A stretch of DNA of 64,000 nucleotides. It comes from Cantharellus purpuraceus. Its lineage: Eukaryota > Basidiomycota > Agaricomycetes > Cantharellales > Hydnaceae. A model generated the notes under the pieces. The model made no database searches. It worked only from the letters and a program-made list of their open reading frames with translations, and was not told the DNA's origin. Positions 19,101-29,799 of this stretch are shown in pieces (the stretch's first letter is position 1; every line of letters begins with the position of its first letter). The position numbers and the translations under genes were made by a program. The DNA is taken from NCBI GenBank assembly GCA_025174535.1, contig JALBUN010000011.1, positions 930,001-994,000 of the forward strand, given 5' to 3'.

Positions 19101-22100
19101 TCCATTTGCTTGTCAATGACTTCCCTTTTGGCAGGTGAGGCATTATAAGGAGGTAGTGAAATTTCTTTGGCCTCAGGCCTGAGATTGATTTCAACTTTTG
19201 CATCATAATTGCCAAGTCTGCCATCAAGACCAAATGCGTCTTTATGTGCCAGAACTGTATCTTGGAGAGCCTTCCTATTGGCATCATTGAGCTCTGGTGA
19301 GAAGTCAATTTCATCCAACAGTTGGTTTTCAGGAACATCCTCAGGGGGAATTTCCTGAGCCTTAGGTCCTCCTTGTACCACCTCTCCATCTGATTCAAGA
19401 GAGGCGACAGTAGGTACCGCACCAGTCTCAAAGTTCTGTTGAGCAAGAGCTTTTATGAGTCTGGCGTGAGAGAGACAAGTCTCTAATTGAGTCTGGTTCA
19501 AATTAGAAGTCCGATCCAGCCAATTGGAAGGATTTCTAGCATGACCCAGAAGTTGTCCTTGATGTATAGTAACTGGTTGTGATGAAAAATTGCTAACATG
19601 TAGGCACGGGTTATTCCGAGATACAATTGCATCTGAGATGCCATAGAAATCTTCAGGCCCATGATTGGAGTGAAGCACTTTTTCCATATAAACTTCATTA
19701 CTATTCCCAGGGAAATAGATAGAAGCAGGAATTAGAGAAGCAGTTTCAGGAGGAATTGTGACGGGATGTAAGGCCCTAACACTTGAATCTGAAATGCATG
19801 CTCTAATCCGTTTCCGAGATTTCTTAATACGTCTATGAGCCTTGAACTTTGCAGTTAGAGATGCAAGGTCAGGAAGGGCTCTTATTTTAAAGGTGTGACC
19901 ATTCTCATCCAATAAGGGTGAGCTCACTGAGTTCTCAATCTTGGCTTTCCGTCCAGTATTACCAAACATAAGATAGCTATCTGAGCCTTCTCTTATAAGC
20001 GAGATAGAGTACTGATCAGCAAAATCATTCCCAAGAATGACAGGGGTAGTCATGCCTTTGACCACATAAGCTTCAACTTCAATCTGAACTGGTCCAGAGT
20101 CAGAGTCAAAGTAAATGGGCACCGTAACATATCCAGAAATTTTGGATGTGCCAGTAACTTGTATCAAGTTAATTTTCTGACCTGTTTTGATCTTAGGAGG
20201 ATTCTCCATAGAGCAAAGAGCTTTCTGAGAGATAAGGGTTATGTCTGAACCAGAATCAGCTACAAGGGTAGTTTGATTCTTTCCATATTCTCCCAGCCAA
20301 ACATTAGTAGTGGTTGCAGAAGATCCAAGGAAGGCACAGCCTGCTGGTCTGGACATGAAACGCTTGAGTTTAATCAAGGAGTTAGGAGCCCAACTAGTAA
20401 GCTTAGAATTCCTTAGGAAAGCAGCTACATGTTTGGAATCTTTCATTAACCTTCTCCTCTCTTGATGAGATTTAGGAGTGAATGTCTCAGAAAAAGAGTT
20501 TTCCAGAGACAAAGGCTCAGAAGATTTTTCTCTATTAGGTATGGATCCCCCCAGTCGGGACATACTTTCCAGCAAGCTCATGGCTGGTTTAGCAAGTTGA
20601 CAATGTGCCTCTGTATCCTGAGCAGATTCCTGTTGATCCGATGAAGGTTCTTCAGGGATATTCTCAGTCGCAACATTATTAACATGAGCATTGTCTGAAC
20701 TTAAATCCACTTCTGATTCATGAAGTGATTCAAGGTACATATCCTCATAGGCAAGGTCTGCATTAGCTTCTTCATTAGAAACCGTGTAACGTGTATGGGC
20801 AGAGCGAGACGCTGAACTGGCATGTTTGCACTCATTATCCCAATGCTTGTTACTGCCACAATGCCTGCAAGGTCTAGCTCCTTTGGATTCAGGTGTGGAA
20901 TTTTTAGACACATTAGAATCATCCCGAGGGAATTTTGGAGGATTCAATTTGGATGACCATCCAACCAGATGAGCTCTAGCATCTCTAAAAGATCTGTTCG
21001 AGTCAAACCTAGGTTTGGTTTGATGCAAAGAATTTTCCAAATTTCTAATACGTCTTTCCAGGTTGTCTCCTGAAGAGAAAGGAGCATGCGACAATGATTC
21101 CTCGTGATACTTGATAGCAGTTTGGAATTCCACTGCAGATGAACACCTGTGAGCATCAATGACTGTATGCCAATATGGTGGAGCACCATTCATGATTTCC
21201 AATATAAGCTCTGAGTCTGACAGCTTGCTGACCAGTCTCAATAGCTCTGACTTTCTAACATAATACTCACTAGGAGTCTCATTAGTAAAGCCAGGCTCTC
21301 TGAAAGTAGCACGAGTTGCTCTAGCTTTCTGCCTATCCAACCAGGCTCTGTTCATATAGTATGAACCAATGACTTCTCTGATGGACTTCCAGTCCTCAGT
21401 TGGTTCTTGGCGATATGACAATGGTAAGGAGAAAAACCATCTCTCAGCTCCTTTACGCAACCGCAAAGGGATAATTTGTCCCAATTGCTTGAAGACCATA
21501 GGAGATCGCTGAGCCAAATGATTTACTTTCAATATCCATTGAGCCAAACTGTCAGGGTTTCCATCCCACTCAGGGACTAAGTCCTGACACAACTTGTTAT
21601 CAAAGTAAGCTTCCAGCTTGCTCTGAGTCACTGGAGCATCTAATCCGAGATTAGGATTTCTCTGATCAAGATCCCCCCAGTCTGGACTATGACCGTAACC
21701 TCCACCATCACCTCCATCAGGAGGACCTGAGCCTCCATGCCTACCCAGAGGGGGAGGATTACTCCTTCCACTTCTATGTGGCAATGATGGTCTAGGCAAA
21801 AATGGATTAGGTGTATGAGGGGGACCAGATGATCCATCATCATCAGGAGGTTCTCCTCCAGGAGGTGGAGCACCTCCTCCAGAAGCTCCATAAGTTCCAT
21901 GAGGAACCCTAATGGATTCTGGAATGCCTAAAGTACCCCTGCTCTGAACTTGAGGAGGAGTATAGAACATTTCTTCCAAACCTGCAGATCCCGTAAGTTT
22001 ACTAGGATCCTGATGGTAAGGAGAATTGAAAAGAGTAGAGGGTCTGGGACCACGATTGTAAACCGCAGACTGTCTCTGTCTAATCCGTTCATGATCAACT

Positions 22101-23347
22101 GGAAATTTTTCTCCTTGATCCAATCTGGAAATCAAGGGAGCTTCCTTAACAGTATAGGCAACAGTTGACTGCTGAGCATCCCTGACAGGCATAGCTGCAA
22201 GAGTGGGAAGATCATGTCCAAGGACAGGATTCACCGATGCATTAATGACTTTAGCTTCATAAAAACTAGTATCCGCAGCAACCTTTCTCTGCAAAGCAGC
22301 TTGGGCAGCAGCGAAGCGAATTTTGAAACCATTAATGTCAGAAGACATCTCAGAAATGTCTGGGAGAGCAGGAGACAGAAAGTCATCCTTTACTGGTTTC
22401 CAAGAACCCTTGTACTTGGATACAGCATCCCAATAAAATGCCAAAAAGTTTTCTACATCTTCACGTAGTGTAACACAAAGCACTTCCAGGTCTTTGGAAC
22501 TCCAAAGGGAGTCACTAGGCCATTCTGAAGGCAATATAGGGACAGTAGGAGGAGGAAGTTTCATCTGCTGCAGAACACTTTCTCTCTCATTTGCAATATG
22601 ATTAAGAGTGTCTAACAGTTGCTTATACTTCCATGGATCAAGATAATACCCCGTACTACCATGCTGACTAACTCGTCCAGGATGTCCGAGCAGTACCACA
22701 TTGAGTAACGCTAATTCTTTCCTGAAGAGTCCAGTAGCAAGACGATTCAGAGCTCTAGTACCTGGTGCTTCCGCACGATTAAAGCTCATCTCTGCAATGC
22801 TAAGGAGTGAATCTCTTCTGGAAGAGAGTAGGGGATCAAGTCTGACCTCTCTCTGTACTCTTGCTGCACTGAAGCTTTTCAAAGGCTTACCAGGCACTAC
22901 GAAGACATTTTGTAATGGTCCTGTGATCAGGGGTCCATCAAAAGTCCAATTGGTAAGTGCATGGTTAGTCTGATCAACTTCCACAGCAAAAGAGGCATCA
23001 GCAGCACTAATCTCTTCATCCGTAGTAAATGTCTGGTCAAGATCATTCACAGGAGTGAGTGGGGATCTAGTGTGCAAGAAGCCAGGAGTGATAGGGGCAA
23101 TAGGTCGCTCTGGTTGAGCAGCCAAAGGAGTAGACGGGTCGTCCTCGAGTTGTTGTTGTTGTTGAATTGTTGAAGTAGACATGTTGCTCAGCTTGAATGA
23201 GGTCAACTTGTCACGAGGTCGATACGATTCGAAACGAGTTTGTATACGAGTTGGTGTTGGATAAGGGTTTAGATAAAGAGGAGAGCCAGGATTAGAGGAG
23301 GAGGGCAGACGAGTGTGACTATAGAACTTGTCTTCTGGAAATTCCAA
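16172..23347 (-). pseudogene. Family-1 Ty3/gypsy gag-pol, truncated in integrase and interrupted
   Basis: The first ATG in frame is at 23182 (MSTSTIQQQQQ); the frame is open to 23347 with TTG. Order on the minus strand: long Pro/Gly-rich Gag, Gag core VPEWDGNPDSLAQWILKVNH, one zinc knuckle CRHCGSNKHWDNEC (about 20832-20873), protease TTLVADSGSDITLIS (about 20245-20290), RT beginning KPRMCID, then a 566-bp TIR insertion (18438-19003), then RT YRKLNE… with LVYIDDIVIYS (about 18118-18150), RNase H with YSDACDVGIAAIL, integrase zinc finger and core (MDFIMELP, SDRDPRW, GQTEVLNQ). A one-base loss in an A-run (17762-17765) breaks the frame before RNase H. Integrase ends just after its catalytic Glu, where copy B begins. 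There is no chromodomain, 3' LTR or polypurine tract. Confidence 0.93.
18438..19003. mobile_element. TIR element (MITE-like), copy 3, inside family-1 reverse transcriptase
   Basis: This is the reverse orientation of copies 1 and 2; ends are GATGCTTGTTCGG and CTGAATAAGCGTC. The 3-bp target duplication is TAT (18435-18437, 19004-19006). Excising the element and one TAT restores the RT motif MCIDYRKL in frame, a direct proof of the insertion boundaries. A few substitutions separate it from copies 1 and 2. Confidence 0.95.
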
Positions 23348-23461
23348 ATCGGTTTGTTCCAGATTACAAGAAACTATATTGAGTAAAGACTTAGTGATAG
23401 AAGGTCGGGTTATATCTGCAATGGTGCTTAGAATCTACACTCTAGACACTGCTTAAGCAAT

Positions 23462-23480
23462 TCCCAGAGCGTCCACCAAA
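23462..23480 (-). promoter_or_regulatory. Candidate primer-binding site of family 1
   Basis: Immediately inside the 5' LTR (copy C) the minus strand reads TTTGGTGGACGCTCTGGGA. TGG two bases from the LTR is the usual start of a site pairing with a tRNA CCA end. I cannot name the tRNA. Confidence 0.4.
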
Positions 23481-24912
23481 TGTTTTGGAACCCGCAAAAT
23501 TATGGTGTTAGGGCAAACTCTAAATCACCACAATTCCGTGAATGAACAGCTGAGAAGAATATCAAACCCTGCTGCAGCACAACTCCAGAAACGATTTAAC
23601 GTTTGTACTTTGGTTACAATCCTTTGTATTGGTCAATGCAGACTATACCCAGAAAGGTAATACGTTTCTTAGCAGCAAGAAATGAATAAGACTTCCAGAG
23701 TCTAGAGTTCACGGACACTTAGGGGTCCAGATATTCCAAAAAGAGGGGAATGCACTTAGAGGCTAAAGGAAGTAGGTGGATGAATCCAACCGTCCAACCA
23801 GTGGCACTCAGAAGCGGGTAACAGCAATGTGTGAAGTAGTCTAGCAACTGCTTCACACAAGTTCAAGCTTCTAATGCTCTGCAAAGGCAGTACACACTAG
23901 TTACTTAAACAAGAGCACTAATGGCAGGACTATCGACAGACAATCTCACCCTGTAGATTCGTAGTCACGTGAGGCAGATACTACACTCACGCCCAAAGCA
24001 GGAATATCACTACTTCGAGTGCAATCAAGTACAGTTACACAACTGTAAAAGATCCTTGAACTGGTAATCAACAGTTACTGAGATAGAGGATGACACTGTA
24101 TGTCACTCTAGTCACACTGGTGTGCAGAAGATGGGTAGAATGTGATGATATGTTATTCTTTCAGAGGCAGAATGGCCTCCTTATATATTGTATTTACAGG
24201 GGCTGAGTAATGCTTCTGGAATATTCTACCTATTAATAGATGGAAACTACTGGAAGGTTGTGGAAGGTGGAAGAAAGGGGTAGAATATTCCAAGCCAATC
24301 ACAGGATCTGATCACAGCACTAACACTGATCAGGAGCTGAATAATGGTTCTGGAAAGTTCTATCTAATAATAGAGGGAAACAGCTAGAATGTTATGGAAA
24401 GGGGTAGAATATTCCAAGGCAATCACCTGATTTGATCACCCATCAGCTGATCTGATCCCTGAGCTAGGCACTGATCAGGCAAAAAGAAGGGTGTCCACCC
24501 TGTTTTCTGCACTGGTTTGGACAGCCATGGATAGCCACATGTCATGTGATGATCTGCACGGAAAATAGTGCCCTGAGAGGCTGTGGTTGTTAAGTTAGAG
24601 AATATTTATTGATCAGAGACATCTGAGCTTGAATTGAGGCCAAATGCCTGGTCCAAAAGGGGAGAGCCGGCTGTGCGAAGGTTTGTGGGCGCCTATGGGT
24701 CCACAACTGTAGCACAGCAGAAATAAATGATTCTGAGCTGAGTTCTGCATGGAATATTCCCGAAAAAATATGGAAAAATAGAGAATATTTGAATAAGTCC
24801 ATTCCAGGTACAAGCATCAAATATATGCTGATATTTAGGAATGGAAAAGCAAAGAATAGCACATTGGTGCTGCATAAATGGAATTTGATAGGGAAAAGGT
24901 GGTTCCCATACA
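23481..24912 (-). repeat. Family-1 5' LTR (copy C)
   Basis: The LTR is 1,432 bp, TGTTTTGGAACC to GGTTCCCATACA on the plus strand. It is correctly oriented as the 5' LTR of the minus-strand gag-pol to its left. Its outer flank (GTGTC) lies inside another family-1 LTR fragment (24913-25241), so this element inserted into an older LTR of its own family. Confidence 0.93.
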
Positions 24913-25241
24913 GTGTCACTGGTTGGATGGTCGGATTCATCCACCTACTTCCTCTAGCCTCTAAGTGCATTCCCCTCTTTTTGGAATATCTGGACCCCTA
25001 AGCGTCCGTGAACTCTAGACTCTGGAAGTCTTATTCATTCCCTACTGCTAAGAAACGTATTACCTTCCTGCGTATCGTCTGCATTGACCATTACAACGGA
25101 TTGTAACCAAAGTACAAATGTTAAATCATTTCTGGAGTTGTGCTGCAGTAGGATTTGATATTCTTCTCAGCTGTTCATTCACGGAATTGTGGTGATTTAG
25201 AGTTTGCCCTAACACCATAATTTTGTGGGTTCCAAAACAGG
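24913..25241 (+). repeat. Family-1 LTR fragment (copy D)
   Basis: This is the 3' ~330 bp of the LTR, ending TTCCAAAACA, in the same orientation as copy B. Its left end is cut by copy C. Its right flank (GGGAC) is family-2 gag sequence. Confidence 0.88.
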
Positions 25242-25479
25242 GACTTAGGGGCTTGTGGGTTATGGATGCTGCTGGCGAGCAGGGAGATGGCTTGTGCCAG
25301 ATTTGGGGAGGGTGGGGTGTCATCCTCTTCATTGATGGCCTCTATGTGGTCCATCGGTTCTTCAATGACCTCAGGGATGGTGTTGATGCTGAGAGCAGGC
25401 ACCTCGATGGTTCGTGCGTGTTCAGAATTGGCGGTGGATCATGGCATTGGTAGGAGTGAGTACGGCAGTTCAAATATAC
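25242..25479 (-). pseudogene. Family-2 gag N-terminal fragment (third copy)
   Basis: Minus-strand translation contains SINTIPEVIEEPMDHIEAIN and SPNLAQAISLLASSIHNPQA, matching the corresponding DNA at 11900-12090. The leader GTATATTTGAACTGCC joins directly to the LTR at 25480. Confidence 0.8.
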
Positions 25480-25487
25480 TGTTACGC

Positions 25488-26904
25488 TGACGAGCCAGGA
25501 CGCATCGAGGACGCATATCGAACCACTCTGACAGTCCAACTCCGCCAGCGTCTTTTCGTATCAACTTTTAAATAGCGCCGCAACTCCCTCTCCACCTCAG
25601 TCTCTAATTCTAGCCATCAATCGTCACTCGTGTTTCATCGCCATCGATCATTATCAGCCTTCTATTCACACCAATCCTTTCATCATCATTCACATGGCTT
25701 CCCATTCTATTCCCCTCTCCAACATCACTTCTAATAATACATCACACTGGTCTCTGGACACAGAGGACTATCAAAAATATGCCGAGCTCCACAGGCATGT
25801 TAAGCCACCTCCATGTGTCAAAATACTTCCAAAACTCTTTCAGCATCCAAGATCCCCACCATGTCTCTCTTATGCCATTGGCGATCCCATATTCTTTCAC
25901 AATTCCATTGAACCATATACATTCCTCGACATTTCACCTCTATATCGTAACACGGATAGAAGAGTCGAACGTGAGGTGGAATTTCAGTCGCCATCGCTGA
26001 CCTATCCTCCCACTTCAATCCAACTCAGGTTACATCGTGTCAGGCAAAGGGACCAAATACTCTTGGAACGGGATACCATATGGAGACGGATCACTAAGAC
26101 AATAAGGAGTATTTGTTGTGGATGCTGACTGAAGTCCTCATGTGACTCAGGGTCAATTTACCTTTGGAGCTGTAGGGAAGATGGTATTGGTGGATGTTTC
26201 TATTGTTCTTTTATATGACTCACCCCTGTTTCATCTTTTAATTCATTCATACACGACTTACTCATCCTTGTTCTATTTTTGGTTCTTTTATTACTCATCA
26301 CCCCCTATTCTTACAAAGATTACCCCTATCTGTCGTTTCATTTCTCCATGATTTCCCCATTAGTAGTTCAACTTCACACACTTTGTCAGCTGGCTTGATC
26401 AGCATTTCTTGCATCATATTGCATCATTTGCTCCTCATATTGTGTCGTTGTGCCCTGGGGATTTGTATATAAAAGGGCGCTAGTTTTCGCCTTTGGAATC
26501 AATCAACAAGTTTTCAGCCAACGCTCTAAAGTCAAAGTCCAAGCTCTAAGTCTACGCTCTACACTCTACATCACAATCCATCATCTCTACACTGAGGTAA
26601 AACACCTTGGTTCAACGATCAGATTTCCCTCCGCCACCGAGAGGTTGCTTCTCCTGAAACCAGCTTTCGCGTACCTCCCAACTGGGCTCCGCATTGTCAT
26701 CCAGTCACAGAGCACGATCAGCCATCGGGACCGACCTTTAGCTCCCATCCCCATCCAACCACAGAGCACTATTTCACTTCCCTGTTATTAAGTGCTACCT
26801 CTATCCCTCGACCTGATTGATCTGAACAACTGCATTACACACCGTCTGTTTGCTAGGACCGTTGCACGCAGGCTTATAGGATCTATTCCTTAAGCAAACC
26901 GACA
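25488..26904 (+). mobile_element. Solo LTR of a third retrotransposon family
   Basis: The element begins TGACGAGCC and ends AACCGACA, 1,417 bp, with a 4-bp target duplication ACGC (25484-25487, 26905-26908). Excision restores the family-2 LTR start TGTTACGCACTAGG. A TATATAAAAG box at 26466-26475 and the TG…CA ends support an LTR. It holds one ORF (25694-26128) of unclear meaning. A truncated inverted copy lies at 6854-7417. No internal region of this family is in the window. Confidence 0.75.
26466..26475 (+). promoter_or_regulatory. TATA box of family-3 LTR
   Basis: TATATAAAAG is conserved in the truncated copy (TATATAAAAG on the minus strand near 7273-7282). Confidence 0.6.
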
Positions 26905-27431
26905 ACGCACTAGGTCTGAATCAGGGTTGGAGGTTGGTTTGGAGGTTGGGTCAGAGTCAGAGAGGGAGTCGGGGTATGTCATGGGGGTCAGAACGGACTT
27001 GGCTTCAGCTTATGTGCTGTGCCCTCACTTATACCGGTGTCCAAGATTTCAGAGACGGAGTGCAACTTAGATAGTTAGGATCAGACTTAGGAACTAGGTG
27101 TGATTTGATATTTGAACTGGGGATGAAGTCCCCAGTCAGACAGCTTAAATACATATTTGAAATCTAATAATAATTACTCCAGTGATGGGTCTCCAAGGCC
27201 GATGGCCTTATGTGAGTATGTCTGAGTCTGACAGGGACAGATGTCCAGGTTCCTATGGTGATGCTGATGCATCAATTGGAACCGGAGATGGATGGGTGAG
27301 ATTCAGCGGTGACAATCAGACAGATAAATGGAGACATGATGGTTTCCAAATGGAGTATAGATTTCATATGTGCAGGGATCTGAGTGGATTGGATGGGGAT
27401 CTGGGTGTTAATGAATATAGTCATAACACTT

Positions 27432-27635
27432 GGTCAATTTAAACTATCTTTAATCCTCACCTGGTATTTAGATATACAAATACCTATATAGTACCAATTA
27501 TAATAATACATACATTCCTATTATATTCATGTAAATAATTATGTTCATCTCAACCAAACATCTTATCTTTTCAAGTTTATTAAAATATGGAAATATATTT
27601 ATATTTATAATAATTTTGGACACTGCACTGGTCAC
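27432..27635. repeat. Fragment of the TIR element family (old copy)
   Basis: AACTATCTTTAATCC and CACCTGGTATTTAGATATAC match the middle of copies 1-3 with many substitutions. Neither TIR is present. It abuts the end of the family-2 LTR. Confidence 0.7.
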
Positions 27636-27638
27636 ATA

Positions 27639-28148
27639 GATGCTTGTTCAGAAATACATCAAATATGTATATACAACCTATTTCCTCAAATTTCACACAA
27701 TATACTTAGATTAAAACATATTTTGATATTTTGACATGATTCTCAAAAATAACTGTTTTTTTTTCATTCATGGTAGCAACTCCATCAAGGGAATATTCTA
27801 CTCCCACTACACTTAATTTCTTTCACTCATTCTTTCTTATGTCAAATAATTTAATGTACCTAGAATCCTCACCTGGTATTTGTATGTCTAAATATTATAT
27901 ATTATACCAATAATATTAATATATACATTACTGTTATATTCATATAAATAATTATGTTCATCCATAACAAACATCTTATCTTTTAAAGTTTATTAAAATA
28001 TAAAATATATTTATAAAAATTTAAGATATCCAAAATCTTAAAGATATCCAGATTGTACTTCCCTATTTTTATTATCATTATTAAAATTCTGATGTATATC
28101 TCATATACATCAGAATATTGTATAATGGCATCATTCCAAACAAGCATC
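27639..28148. mobile_element. TIR element (MITE-like), diverged copy 4
   Basis: The ends GATGCTTGTTCAG and CCAAACAAGCATC match the family's TIRs. The target duplication is ATA (27636-27638, 28149-28151). The internal sequence is shortened (510 bp) and clearly older than copies 1-3. Confidence 0.85.
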
Positions 28149-28400
28149 ATAGGACTAAACTGTTTCCTCAAACACATCAAGGCTGTAGACACTACACTCT
28201 GCATCCAATGCAGGACACCAGAGACAGTAGCACACTTTCTAAAATGTTGCAGAAGGTTTGAGGAACAATGCAGGTTACTATGCCAGAACACTGGCAAGGC
28301 CAGCTACTCCACCACTCAACTACTAGGCAACTCAGAAATCATCAGCCACACCCTCATCCCACATAGGAAGCACAGGCAGATTTGAACATTATAGGGATTT
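28149..28400 (+). pseudogene. LINE (non-LTR retrotransposon) C-terminal remnant with zinc-binding motif
   Basis: Plus-strand translation gives AVDTTLCIQCRTPETVAHFL followed by KCCRRFEEQCRLLCQ and LLGNSEIISHTL. The C-x2-C…H-x4-C spacing and the words PETVAHFL…C are those of the zf-RVT domain found after the reverse transcriptase of fungal LINEs. Only about 85 residues remain, with Arg-to-Cys-like changes. The TIR copy 4 is inserted at its 5' edge. Confidence 0.75.
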
Positions 28401-29790
28401 GACATGGAACAATACCTAAGCCACTCTCATGCATACCAGAACATACCCCTTACTGACCCAGACCTCCAGAGACATAGTTACCACCAGGTCCAGTACCTCG
28501 CATTCACTCTCATTTCCTGATGAACCCACTCAGGGGAACTCCACCCCACCCTGCACCCCCTGGCCATGCACTCCAGTTGAACTGAAAAGTCCAAAAGAGA
28601 AAGCAACTGGTCCCCCCCCTACCAAACTGCCATACATTGCTCTCTACACCCTCCCCTCTTATGATGCCATACCAATGCATACCATAATCATCTGATCTCC
28701 CTATATCAGTGATGTGGGGAGTTTCAACAACATCTGGGGGACCAGACACAGGATCCCTACACAGCAAGAGGCAGAGACCCAGGGATGCAATCAAACCCAT
28801 TGTGTGATAGGTTTAGAACCGTGTCACCAGCCATCAAATTGGCCAGATATAAAGCTCACTAACAGTTTCAACATAATTCTCTATATCTTATGCACAACTA
28901 GTACACACATTCACACCCTTCGGGGGATCCTGCGTCACGAGTACATACAGCAATTATGGTGTACCATAAGCGCACAAGCGCTTCATACACCTAATTGATT
29001 ATCTATCTCTCTCCCCCTCACCATGAACGTCTGTCACACATTCGAACGAGTCAGAAACAAGTCCCGGCCGTAGGCGCCCAGGCTCAGCCGCATCAATGGC
29101 TTCATGCCAACTTCCATCACACCCCGAGTATACGCCTGGTTTACTCATGGGTTTCACGCCATCCCTCTGATATCACAAATTCAACGTGGTGCGTGCCAGT
29201 TGTTGTTGTCAAGTTTGCCAGCTTTGACTTCCTCTATCACTCAGATGAAATATTTGAACCGGGTTTTCCTCGCGTAGTCGGGCAGCCTTGTTGAACATAT
29301 CAGGAAAATAGGTATGGAATCCATATCTGAAGAAGTTTCGCGCTTGATTGACTCCTTTTCACAGGCATCATGTGTAGGAAGGGCACTCGATTCAAACACG
29401 CCGTCATACAATGACGGGGTCAATTCTCTCGGATACCATCGCTACCACACACTCTGTGGGCGTACAGGGTATAGATATCGAGCGGTGCGAATCGCCACAT
29501 TCGGGCGAGTCAATGGATTGATAAGGTCACCACCTAGTGTCGAGGTACTTTCCACCGACCCGCCATGTATCGGACATAGATACTGACCGGGTTGATCCAC
29601 GCAGCGTTAGAAGCATGCTTGACGTGCCTCGAGTGTTCGAGAGTGTTAACTCGAGCGGGCCCTGCGTGACTCAGGATGGAGCTGAGATGGGGGTTGCTTC
29701 TCTTTCGTCGCGCTCGGTGCTGTAACGGGACCTCGCTGGTTCGGAAATCATAAAGGAGTGTAGTTGGAGGTTTCAGAAGACCTGTGTCAT
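28401..29790. other. No gene seen; edge of the transposon nest
   Basis: From about 28.4 to 28.9 kb the sequence is C-rich and probably the decayed 3' region of the LINE. After about 28.95 kb base composition becomes balanced and stays so. Short ORFs exist on both strands but none has domain signals or plausible introns. Confidence 0.4.
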
Positions 29791-29799
29791 TCATCCTTC

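Larger units (their letters stand above)
25480..27428 (-). repeat. Family-2 LTR (third copy) split by a solo family-3 LTR
   Basis: The LTR starts TGTTACGC (25480-25487), is interrupted, resumes at 26905 with ACGCACTAGG and ends ATAGTCATAACA at 27428. The two parts together are about the length of the complete copy at 12143-12670. Confidence 0.85.

Noticed and set aside
25694..26128. 144-aa ORF in the family-3 LTR
   Set aside because: It lies inside a solo LTR with a TG…CA structure and has no recognisable domain; kept as LTR only.
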